From positions 62,001 to 126,000 of the forward strand of contig JAFFSR010000091.1 in the NCBI GenBank assembly GCA_017163975.1: a DNA stretch of 64,000 nucleotides, read 5' to 3'. The notes below the pieces were generated by a model. That model was not told the origin of the DNA, did not search any database, and was given only the letters and a program-made list of their open reading frames with translations. Position 1 is the first letter of the stretch, and every line of letters starts with the position of its first letter. Positions 45,750 through 55,913 of the stretch are shown here, piece by piece. This DNA comes from Anastatus disparis. Its lineage: Eukaryota; Arthropoda; Insecta; Hymenoptera; Eupelmidae. Position numbers and translations under genes: made by a program.

Positions 45750-46288
45750 TTAAAAATGTGAAATTGTTGATGAAGTATTGGTCATACGACCACTTATATA
45801 CATGTACGGAGTGTCGTCGATATGAAGTGGACAATTTGGATTTTCGGAGTGACGATGATGTTCGCGCATATTAGATATTGTAAAGTGTAAATATTGTACA
45901 TTTTTCGATTCAATTTGTATCAACAAATCCCCAAGGCTGATATTCCAAAATGTCATAACTTCTTGAAATTCTATTATTTCAATGTTCCTGGGGCAATCCT
46001 CAGCATCGCACCATATATTTTCACAAATTGTGCATGATTTACTAGTCATTAAATGCCAAATTTGTACAGTTAATGAAATGAAAAATCTTTGAGAATAAAA
46101 TTTTAAATCATGTAACAATTTGTCCAAATTATTTTGATCGTTATTTTTTTTTAAATTTACCAAATTGTGTAAAGCTCTGTGTAAAGCTAAACCCTGTAGA
46201 GTACATTTGTATTCAGGGTAAAATCTACAAGTTGGAACATTACAATTAGTGCAGCATTTTTCTGAAGGTTCTGGATGATGTGTACAAA
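45750..46288 (-). CDS. Exon of an unknown Cys/His-rich protein
   Basis: An open frame that starts after a good splice acceptor (poly-T then CAG at 46289-46291) and ends at 45750. The first part holds CTHHPEPSEKCCTNCNVPTC and RFYPEYKC, a Cys/His cluster likely to bind zinc. A second Cys group lies at SKSCTICENIWCDAEDCP. Acceptor phase is 1, the same phase as the introns upstream of the polymerase. An upstream exon was not identified. Located between the ATPase and polymerase. I do not recognise the family; a TRIM/B-box-like or other zinc-binding module is possible. Confidence 0.45.
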
Positions 46289-46680
46289 CTGAAAAAAAAA
46301 ATAAATGAAAATTTACAACAAAAATTTTTAATATTTATTCATTTTTATTATTATATTTTTCAAAATTCATACAAAATACAAAGAATAAATACTTTTGGTT
46401 GAAATATTATAATTTAAATAAATTTCTAATTTTATATTTAAAACTTTTTTTAGATTTCGAAATACGTTTATTGTCACATTACGATATCAAGATTTTTGAA
46501 AACATTGACTCTCGCATACCTTTTTACACTAAATATTACAATATTTTACAGTATTTATAAATATTTTACAATTTTTTCTTACAATAATTTACAATATCTT
46601 ACAGTACTTTACAATATTACATTAGTATTTTTTTTTAAATTTTACACTATTTTTATATATACATATACATACGCATTTTA
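46289..46680. other. Spacer between Cys-rich exon and polymerase, nothing seen
   Basis: AT-rich. Contains repeated TTTACAATATTTTACAGTA-like sequence (about 46530-46625). Read on the - strand it may be intron plus the 3' flank of the polymerase gene. Confidence 0.4.
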
Positions 46681-49600
46681 TTAATAACGAGGTTTCTTAT
46701 ATCCATACGGGTAAGATGTGCATTCATCTAAATGCGTTCGTTTAATACTATTTACGCGGCAAGTTTTTGTTTCTTGCTTTGTAATCACATCGTGATACTT
46801 TGTGCGTCTAATAGCACTAAACGAATGCACTATTTCTTCATTTTTTTTTAAAACTAAAGACTTGACACTGTTATAATTCAAAATATCTTTTGTTGAATTA
46901 TTCAATTTCACGCCTTTAACTTTACAAACTTCATGTAGAGTTCCGTCGTTACTTTTCACGATATACGAATAAAATTTAGGACCTGCGCTTACAAATGATG
47001 TTATATAACTATCTCTACCATAACATTCTAATTCGTCAGTCATGTCACCCAAAAGCCTACCTGTCGGAACTCTATATTCATTTTCTACATTTTTACACAA
47101 ATAGATACAAGAATCTGTATCATAATATAATACACGCTGATCTAATTGTTCTAAATAACTATACAGCTTAAGCCTTGCTTGTGCTGTAGTATAAGCAGCA
47201 ATAACCACGTTTGTCATTGGCGATGGATCATATGAATTTTCATTGTATTTCCAGTGAATATAAAAAGTGTTTTGGTTAACCGGTAAAACATCAACTAAAA
47301 TTTTATCTTCGCTTTCTAAAATTTGGAAAAACTGCGGACCGTCTCTAATAATTTCCGTAGTACCCATATTTTCCCTCTGACCGAATTTTCCCCAAAAAGA
47401 ATTTAAGCATAACTTAGCTAAAAAACGCAACCCTGGATTTTTTCCTATTTTTTCTTTTTCTAAAACTATACCTCCTTCGCGTGCATATTCTTGAATATAT
47501 TCCTCGCATAAATTTTCGCTTGTGCAATTTACCGGCCACCCGCTAGCTTGTTGCTTAATTTTGAAAAACGCGTTAATATAATCCGAAAATAACCCACCTT
47601 GTTTAGTTTCTTGATTATACTGAGAAACCTTGTATTGCCATATCTCGTAAATGGCTGTAATCTGATACCCCATTATAACGGCCTTTTTTAACTCCTCTGA
47701 TACCCATGTACCTGTAAACTCCCGGTCACTAATGTTTTCGTGCGTACATTCGCTTTCATTCAAATTCTCGCAACATGTACGACATAACGGAAACATTAAG
47801 CGATTGTGCATTCGCACAGGGAGTACAGGTAAAAATAAAGATCGCGGTGGTAATACGCGACATTTGACTATGCCTTCTACTTTTTCTAAATTATATTCGC
47901 TACCTGTTAAAATATGGCATTTATCTCCTATAAAAATTTCCGGATGACCTATAGGGAATTTTCCATACGTAAGGATATAAGGAGCAAATATCTACATAAT
48001 TGATTTTTTCCCCTTTTTGTACCTCTACGAAAGAAACAGTATTCTCGGTTCTACCTCCGTAAAAACTATCTCGTGGGTTGAATGTATCGCTCATCAACAA
48101 AGGATGATTAATTAAATACTGCTCTACTTCTGCATTTTCCCGTTTGAAATTTTTAAACTCGCATTCCCAAATTTCCGCTAAAACGTACCCATGAGATTTA
48201 ATTAACTCCGATGTTTCTAAGGTTTTTTCAAAACGCTGTTCTAAACTATCCCCGTAGATTTCAGATATTTTGAAACGGTCTTCGCCCTTAAAACATTTTT
48301 TACACCCATGCCAAAAACAACCGTGATATTGGTAGACATATTTCGAACCATCAGATGATTCGAAATATCCATCAACTAAAATATTTTCCGGAAGTCGGAA
48401 TTCTGAACTTTTCGCAGCGTGAATAATATTATGGCCCGATTCTTTTTCTTTTAAAATAAGCCACTCAATTGAGCCTCGCGAATGAGTGCTTTTTTTCCTA
48501 TAACCACCGGTAGGTATAATGCCAATACTATTAGTTTTTAAAAATTTTTTTCTAAAAATTCTTGAGCAAGCGCTCGCTATTGTTGTAGCTTCGGCAAACG
48601 GACACGTATCTCCTACTTCTATAAAACTTTTTCTAAAAGCTGAGCAAGCTTTTCTCAATATATCGACATCCGTTTTGCAATATTTTACGATTTCGTTTTG
48701 AAAATCAAAAAGATACTTCTTAAAAATCATGTCTTCATACCATTGAGAAAACTTTTCCCTCTCTGATACGGACATTTTTTCCAAAGAATAAAACTTTTGA
48801 GGTGGCATAGGACCGACATAATTTTGATTTGCTAAAATATTAAATAAATGCGGAAAAGTACCCTTAACCACATCGCAGGAAAATCCGAAAGCTTCCGGTA
48901 ATTTATCTAGTTTCATGTGAAAATAATTCAAACTGTCCATAAATTTAATACGATTTCCTAATGTCATTAATATAATACTAGTACCGTTCATAGTCACCTT
49001 CGGTACTATGTTAGTTTCTTCAACTAGATATTTAAGAATAAATTGCCCGTCGTAGCTTTTGCTATTATGGGCGATACAAATAAGTGATTTTATATTTTTA
49101 GCACACGATGTTTTTTCAAAATTTAAAATAAATTCTACAAAATTTTTTATGACATTATTTTTTAAAATTAAAGTTTTACCGCCCCCGCAAAAAGAGCATT
49201 CTGAATCCATTGCCGAATCTATACATTTAGAACAACATAACTGAGCTACAGCTAAATTTATTTCGTGGTAAACAATTTTATTATTATCATCTACGTGTTT
49301 TTTTTCTTGCCGAGCTTCAAAATCATAAAATAAAAACGCGTTTTCTATATTTTTATCGTTATTTTTAATTATTGGCATAAAACATTGGTGGTTATAGGAA
49401 CGCTGACACCCGCAAGTTTTACAATAATAATTACCGCAAGTATGGTTACCGTTTTCTACAGAAATTATTTTTTTACATTTTTCACATTTCTTTATGGCAT
49501 CGCATACGGTAACATTTTTTTAAAAGAATTTAATTTTAAATGATTTTGTAAGCACGTATCCCCGTAAAAATCCATAGAACATCTAGAACATTTTATTTGC

Positions 49601-50799
49601 GTAACTTCTTTATCACACATACCACGACATTTACACTTATCGCAACTAAATGGACATTTGTGCATACTTAACCGTTTAGTTCCTTTATTACAAAAATGAC
49701 AAAAATTATCACACATTACAACACCTGTCATACTCGTAATGACATCGTAATGTTGCTCGGCCGGTGTGTATAATATATTTAAAATTAGTCTAATTTCTAT
49801 GTTACTTTTATTTAAAATTTTAAACCCATTATACAATGACGAATCGCCTTTACCTATCTTGTCTTTTTCGTAAACCATTACAGCTATACCGTCATTTTTG
49901 AAATAATTTTGGAACTTTTGTATTTCACGAAGACCACAACCTTGATCATTATCTATATTGACTCCGCTTTTTCCAACAAATCGTTGGCTAGTTCTAATTG
50001 CGCCTTATTCTGGCTTTTACGCACATTCTCCCAGCGATTTTTTAATTCTGCAGGACAATTATCGCCATGCATCATTTTTTTCGCGTGGACAAGTGCTACG
50101 GCTAAAGCACGCGGTAAACATTTTGTGTCATTATTATTAATCCGTATAATAGACTTTGACTTAACAATATCAAACTGTAATGGTTTATTACGCCCTCTGC
50201 CCATCGGTACACGAACATTCAATATTTGTATCCGAAAACTCTCGTCAATTTTAAATTCACGAGCGCTTTGAGATATCAGTTCGATTGTTTTCCATAAATC
50301 TTTAAAATTATAATCCTTTAAATATTTGAAACTTGTAATAGGACCGATGGGCAAAGTATTACTTAATATATTGATTTTAATGTAATCGCTGGGTTCGTAT
50401 TCGTGCGTCATAAAGTTAAATAATTTTTTTATACCCTCCTCTAAATTTATTCCATTGTCTTTAAATTTTATTTCTATTTCGCGCGCATTAGTACCAAACC
50501 GTTCATAATAATCGTTCGTTTCCCATATAATGCTGAAACACTCACCAGCTTGATTTGATCCTGAATCCTGGGGTTCGTTACTACGGCTGTCGTTTCTACT
50601 AGGACCCGGGATGGGTGCGTTGATTGGTTGTTGTTGCTGATCTTCTTCATCAACGGCAATAGCTTCGTCTCTAGTAGAAACTTCATCATTACCCGATCCA
50701 TTTTGAATAATTTGACTGGATACTTCTTCTGTAATGCTGCATTGCGAAAAATCAAAAAGATCACCTTCCTCGAAGTCGTCAATTTGCATAACCTCGTTG
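46681..50799 (-). pseudogene. Protein-primed type family B DNA polymerase, three frameshifts
   Basis: Polinton polymerase, large C-terminal portion. The N-terminal region (about 50799-49970) has a low-complexity lead and MGRGRNKPLQFDIVKSKSII. Next come Cys-rich zinc-binding segments (CHFCNKGTKRLSMHKCPFSC, CSRCSMDFYGDTC). Exonuclease motifs: FYDFEAR (Exo I), AHNSKSYDGQFIL (Exo II), YCKTDVDIL (Exo III). Polymerase motifs: YVDICSLYPYV (A), KLCLNSFWGKFGQR (B), LYYDTDSCIYL (C). Frame changes occur at about 49970 (5-base T run on +), about 49515-49521 (7-base T run) and about 47965-47972 (not a homopolymer, directly after motif A). The first two could be sequencing errors; the third looks real. All catalytic motifs are otherwise conserved. 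Ends at 46681. Confidence 0.9.
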
Positions 50800-50951
50800 A
50801 TGTTTTGATAATTTTTTAAAAGAAGAACAAAAAAGTTTGTTATTAATTTTCCAATGTTGAAAAAAAAATAAGAAATTATAATTACAAACAAAGAAAAAGA
50901 TTGAAAAATAATAATCATAAAAAAAAAGTTTTCAAAATGTTTAAAACTTAC

Positions 50952-51429
50952 CATTGCATGTGGCTTCCTCACTATCATTTTTACTCGTTGAAGCAACGAC
51001 TCTGTCTACTTTTGGTTCAACTATTACTTGCTGATTTTCTGAAAAAGAAAAAAAATTTATCATGAATTATTTTTGTTTTAAATAATAAAAAATTTTCAAA
51101 CTTATTTTTATTTTTTAAAAAAATTGAAAAAAATTAATTTTACTTTGTGGAAATTACAATTTACATATTATTGATATTTGTTAATTATAAAATTTTGAAA
51201 AACAATAAAATCATTATATATATTAATTTATTTATTTATATGAAATTCGATTATTCTATTATTTATATAAAAAATTAAATTTTATTTGATAAAAAATTTA
51301 ATGTATTTTTGTACATCATATTTATTTATTTAGTTTTAAAAATAAACAAGTAAAAATTGAATATTTATATGTGATACTTTTTATTTACGAGGTTCGTAAT
51401 ATTTATTATTATTTAAATACTAAGTATTC

Positions 51430-51505
<76 letters not shown>

Positions 51506-51529
51506 CTAAAGGTGCGTATCTTTCTCTCA

Positions 51530-51579
<50 letters not shown>

Positions 51580-52143
51580 CCCTAAATAATCAAAGATTCC
51601 AACTCTCATTTTCTTTAATGATTTGTAACTTTTTTAAAAGGAAAAATTAAAATAAGTTTGAAAAAATTTAAATATAATGCTGAATAAAACATACATATGT
51701 ATATCTATACAAATAAATAAATCTAATAACTTAAATATCTTACCTTCTATCATTTCGTTGTATGTCAATAGTATAACCTGCACATCAGGGTCCTCTTGGG
51801 CTCGTCTTCTTTTTATTTCATTCACTAAAATAGTTATCGCTCTTAAGTCATCATGAAAATCTCCTCGGCGGAATGATTTACATAAAAACGATAAACTTTG
51901 AGATCTTATAAACTTAGTAAATATATCTACTGCACTAGTTATAAATTTTCTACGCTCATTCGCAATTCTTCTGCGGTTAACATTAAGTTTACAAAAAGTT
52001 TTAAACAGGCTATTTAATTTTCTTAATTGACAACTTTCACGACTAACCAGTATTTTGACACTCACGATTTCTGGATTGTCTTCCAATAAACGCTCTAATA
52101 CAGCAGTGTAAATTTTAAAAATTATAGAGCCTGTCAAATCCAT
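50952..52143 (-). CDS. Two spliced 5' exons upstream of the polymerase
   Basis: ATG at 52143 (context AAGAAAATGGA) opens MDLTGSIIFKIYTAVLERLL, an Arg/Lys-rich helical protein (NVNRRRIANERRKFI, NEIKRRRAQEDPDVQ), to a donor CTTAC/GTAAG at 51743-51739 (exon 51744-52143, ends in phase 1). A second exon at 50952-51038 has acceptor TTTTTCAG and donor GTAAGT, is 87 nt, and keeps the frame (phase 1 to 1). A phase-compatible acceptor near 50765 would join it to the polymerase frame, so these may be the N-terminus of the polymerase or a separate gene. The intron at 51039-51743 holds a TA microsatellite (about 51430-51503) and a CT microsatellite (about 51533-51572). No function recognised. Confidence 0.5.
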
Positions 52144-53070
52144 TTTCTTAGTTTTATAATTATCAAAAACTGAGAACACCGTAATAATATTAGAGTTAAA
52201 AATGTTTTTTTCGAATCTACAAAATACACGTTTTTACTACTTCGTTGAAATAATTGTAAATATTTTATTAGATTATTAATAACTGAAATATTCAACTTTT
52301 TGGAGTTAAACAGTGTATTAGAAATAACACAGAAAAAATATTTCACTGCGTTGATGTCTAAACTAGAAATGATCGCATTTCTTTAAACTATTTGTTATTA
52401 TACCTACTTTTTCATTTTCAAATTTTCTTTTTCCTACTACTGTAACTATTATATCATAATTTTCATATACAATACTCTGCTTTAAAATTTTCCTTACTAA
52501 AAATAAAAGAAATTTCTATTGTCTTCAGTTTTTCAAAATTTACAGTTTTACTTACCTACGTATGCTACCTCAATAACCATTGATACGTTTTCACCCATTA
52601 AGGTAGTTCTAATGACTTTTTATTACTCTCTTTTGTTACTCTATAGAACGCTTAATATGTTTACTCAAAAACAAAAACATCTTATGAATTTGTGTATGGT
52701 TTCAAGAATGACTCATAAGATCATTAATGTTTCTATACAAAATAGCATATGATTTTTACCTTATAGAAATCAATAGATTTTACGTTTTTTTCTTTGATTT
52801 TCGCTTATTACTCATTCACTTTCACTCTTATTTTCTCATTTTCTTATCCTACTTCTACATACAAAATATATCAGAGCTCAGTATTTAAACGCCTGAAATT
52901 CGTATACTGACATCATACAGTTAAAAGCTTATGCACCTAAAACATCATATAGTATTTCATTCAGTCGACCTTTGTAATTATTCTTTAATACATTTCCTGT
53001 ACAAAACAAAATTTATTTTTCTAAAATGAATAGTGAAGTTGCAAATTTTCAAATAACAAAACGCATTAAA
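52144..53070. promoter_or_regulatory. Divergent intergenic region of the Polinton
   Basis: Separates the - strand gene set (from 52143) from the only + strand gene (from 53071), so it should hold two promoters. Close to the + gene there is TATTTAAAC (about 52881) and an initiator-like TCATTCAGTCGAC (about 52958-52970). The rest is AT-rich with short spurious frames. Confidence 0.4.
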
Positions 53071-53834
53071 ATGGCATCGTATAACTCAAGAGAAGAAGCG
53101 GGAAGTTATCTATTACATTCAAGTGTTTACCCGTTAAACACATCGTGTACGAAGAAAATTATGATCGGCTTATCACCTCAAAAAGATGAAACATTTGAGT
53201 GTGTGATTAAAATAATCAATCAAACATTTTTTGGCATTACATTTACGCTTGAGGCGTGGGAGACTTTTAAAACGCATTTCAAAAGTATAAGTTCTTATTT
53301 CAACAACGAGGAATCTATGGTCGAAAATGAGAAAATTACTTTCAATGGAATAACGCTCTCATATACCACAGCATATAATTCCAAGGCAATAATTTTGGAT
53401 AAAGAAGATATAGAAAACATATCAACATTTTCTGATAATCAAGAAAGTCAAGTTGTGTTACCAAAAAGAAGAAACTATATACACCCGCTATTGTTCTACA
53501 AAAAACAAGCTTTGAAGGTATTTTACAATTGTTGGCGTGTATTGAAGAATGTATAAATATTAATAATAAAATTGTAACAACAGTTTCGGCGTGTAATAAA
53601 ACTATTATTGACGAAATATGCGAAATTTTCTCAGAAAATACTATTTTACCAAAAACAGAGGTTTTCGTCAAACATTATATAAATTCACAATCTGAAAAAA
53701 TAAAAAATAAAACATCTGCTGGTCTGGAAAATGACTTCATTAAACATTATTATAATATTATTTATAATGAGTTAACTGCGTTACATTTAAACTTCATATC
53801 GACATCTGTTATATCGAAACTTAATTCGTTATAA
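53071..53834 (+). pseudogene. Unnamed Polinton-associated protein, one frameshift
   Basis: Homologue of the gene at 4897-5655. ATG at 53071 (AAAATGGC context) is preferred over the upstream in-frame ATG at 53026 because it aligns with the other copy's start. The protein reads MASYNSREEAGS, KKIMIGLSPQKDETFECVIK, LEAWETFKTHFKSISSYF, LSYTTAYNSKAIILD and LPKRRNYIH. At about 53481-53487 (a short C run) the frame changes; the family sequence resumes as AIVLQKTSFEGILQLLACIE and a helical region ending NFISTSVISKLNSL at 53834. It is the only gene on the + strand and reads outward to the right terminal repeat. Function unknown; a strand-opposed early or regulatory gene is conceivable from position only. 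Confidence 0.65.
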
Positions 53835-54424
53835 ATATTAGACAATTATAAAAATATGTAAAATTTTAAAGACATAATACAACATATATTACGTAAAAAT
53901 AAAGATATTGTTTCACTCAATTTATTCAACCATTTCTTTAATAACCAAACCCATTTCCTCAATAAATCATATTTATTTAAGCATTTTAAAACATAATTCT
54001 CTATTCAGTATAAAGATTATATATATTTAGAGTTCTACTTGAATGACTTATTTTAAATTAATAACCTTAAACTTATTTCATTATTTATATTTTTTTTTGT
54101 ATGTAAAAATATTTTATATTTAATTCTCGTAAAATCATATTTAGTATCTGTTATAATCAGTCATAATAATAAAATTTGCTGTATACAAATTCCTTCTATA
54201 TTAGTATAAATGCGTTCAACCTGACAATTCGAAATTTTTTCATTACCAAACAAGTATTTTAAAAACAACATTTAAATATCTAACACCCTTATAAACCATC
54301 AATCAGACGCTTTTGTTTTGCTCAAGAATTTTCTTGGAACTCCGTTCTATATACTCATAAAATCAGGCGTCAGTGATTTTTCCCTCTATACCTTTTCATA
54401 GCTTACCTAACAGACACCTCGCAT
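53835..54424. other. Spacer between last gene and right terminal repeat
   Basis: AT-rich, no coding sequence or repeat structure noted. Presumably the 3' flank of the + strand gene. Confidence 0.5.
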
Positions 54425-54576
54425 CTCCAAAAAATTTTTCTTACGGCGTCCCCTCCACTTCGGGTTGTTTCGCTTTTACTCGTATACGCTCGAGCTTAGG
54501 CGCCAACAATCTTTTCCCTATATTCCCCCTGAATTTCATGGCCGCCATTTTTACCTATAATCCCCCATATACTACT
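54425..54576. repeat. Polinton right terminal inverted repeat
   Basis: Inverted 152-bp copy of 36235-36386 with two mismatches. Ends ...ATACTACT directly before the second TACAAC. Confidence 0.95.
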
Positions 54577-54582
54577 TACAAC
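54577..54582. repeat. Polinton target site duplication, right (TACAAC)
   Basis: Exact copy of 36229-36234. With the terminal repeats it fixes the element boundaries to the base. Confidence 0.92.
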
Positions 54583-55392
54583 GCTGTCGGGCGTGAATTG
54601 CCAATATTCGCTGTCGACTAATAAAATTTAATACAAATTATAAATATAGGAATTGAAAAGTATTTATTAAGGTGGCTGGAGCCACCTTAATAAATACTTT
54701 TTTCGAAAATTTTAGTATGTACTTTTTTGGAACATTTTAGTACGTATTTTTTTAGAAAAGTATGTACTTTTCAAAAAGTACATTCTAAAGTTAGAAAAAA
54801 TTACTCACTGTAGCTACAGTATATACTTTTATATGAAGGTACACCCAACCTTAATGGATTCTTTCCGAATGTTTTAAAATCCTGAACTTTCATTGGGCCG
54901 TTCCGTTGTTTTCTTTGTTTTTATTAGAGAATTCCAAAAAGATTCGGAAAGAATCAATTAACGTTGGGTATACATACTTCGTATAAAAAAGTATGTATGA
55001 AAATGTTCTTAAAAATATATACTTCTATATAAGAAGTACTTTTATTAAAATGGGGTACATACTTTTCAAGAAAGTACTCACTTTTTAAATAAAAGTACAC
55101 ATAGAAATGGCTACCCTACAAGTGTGCTAATCACGTCCTGTTCCAAAATTCTTACAGCCATTTTAGATGTATGATGATAGATACCGCTACGTGCTTTTAT
55201 ATGGCACGCCAATCGCACCCATTTATTGATGATGATCGATCTATTTATCGATAACGTGAATCGTTGAACTTTTCTATATTCTGTAACTGCATGGCAGGTC
55301 AATTAAATTAACATATCGATAAAGTAGATCGTTGATCACTTGTATGAAGCATTGACTGCTTCTATTTACCAGTCATTAACGTAGTTAATATC
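54583..55392. repeat. Foldback repeats, AAGTATGTACTTTT-rich
   Basis: A perfect palindrome TTAAGGTGGCTGGAGCCACCTTAA-like core at about 54668-54691 is followed by many copies of AAGTATGTACTTTT-like sequence. A pair of inverted arms (GGATTCTTTCCGAAT near 54858, ATTCGGAAAGAATC near 54942) suggests at least one decayed foldback transposon. No gene seen. Confidence 0.55.
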
Positions 55393-55405
55393 GATAAAAA
55401 TGCAA

Positions 55406-55696
55406 GGAGCGGCGATTGCGCAGGGGCTAAGGCTCTTGGCTCGCGCTCTAGTGGACCGGGGTTCGATTCCCCAGGAAAATTTCGGAAAAATTTTTTCGAA
55501 TTTTTCTGCGGGGAGTAGAACCCGGAGACCACGAAAAACTTATTTACAAAGTCCCATTGGGCAAAAATTGTATTGTTAAAAAAGTCCCACTGGGCACAAC
55601 TGGATATAAAAAAATATAAAAGATTATCTGATGATGGCCGAAAGACGAAAAAGCTAAAGTGCTTGTCATGGCCAATAAAAAGTATAAGAAGAAGAA
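55406..55696 (+). mobile_element. tRNA-derived SINE
   Basis: Flanked by a perfect 13-bp duplication GATAAAAATGCAA (55393-55405 and 55697-55709). The head carries RNA polymerase III type promoter boxes: an A-box-like GGCGATTGCGCAGGGGCTAA region (about 55411-55430) and a clear B box GGGTTCGATTCCCC-like (GGGGTTCGATTCC at about 55459). The body contains CAGTTGTGCCCAGTGGGAC-like repeats (on the - strand) and ends in a GAAGAAGAAG tail. A typical insect SINE, not a functional tRNA gene. Confidence 0.88.
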
Positions 55697-55913
55697 GATA
55701 AAAATGCAATAATTGCAATTAAATGCATGACATTAGGATGTCTCTGGCATACGCGGAACAAATTTTTGCTCTACAACTGTGTTCTATAGCTTTAGTACAA
55801 CTGCTGACCAGTAACCTCGATAAACTAAATATATATTGAAAATGAATACTTGATTCTGCTATGTACTTTTGTTACGTAACAAAATTACGTAACAGAATAA
55901 CATGTTTCGTTAC

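Larger units (their letters stand above)
36235..54576 (-). mobile_element. Complete Polinton/Maverick (adintovirus-like) element, 18.3 kb
   Basis: Bounded by 152-bp terminal inverted repeats beginning AGTAGTATAT and ending ...ATATACTACT (5'-AG...CT-3' as known for Polintons) and by a perfect TACAAC target duplication. It encodes DNA polymerase B, packaging ATPase, a retroviral-like integrase with chromodomain, penton, core-like protein, major capsid protein, DxQGF protein and adenain-like protease, all on the - strand. One unnamed gene near the right end is on the + strand. The combination of polymerase, integrase, packaging and capsid genes makes this a provirus-like self-synthesising element. 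Several genes are broken and one holds a nested MITE, so the copy itself is not intact. Confidence 0.96.

Noticed and set aside
51409..51609. Protein with Tyr-Ile and Arg-Glu repeats
   Set aside because: It is the translation of TA and CT microsatellites inside an intron.
53342..53671. - strand ORF across the + strand unnamed gene
   Set aside because: The homologous reading with the copy at 4897-5655 is on the + strand; this is antisense chance.
55406..55480. Functional tRNA gene
   Set aside because: Only the promoter boxes are tRNA-like; a 13-bp target duplication and GAAGAAG tail show a SINE.
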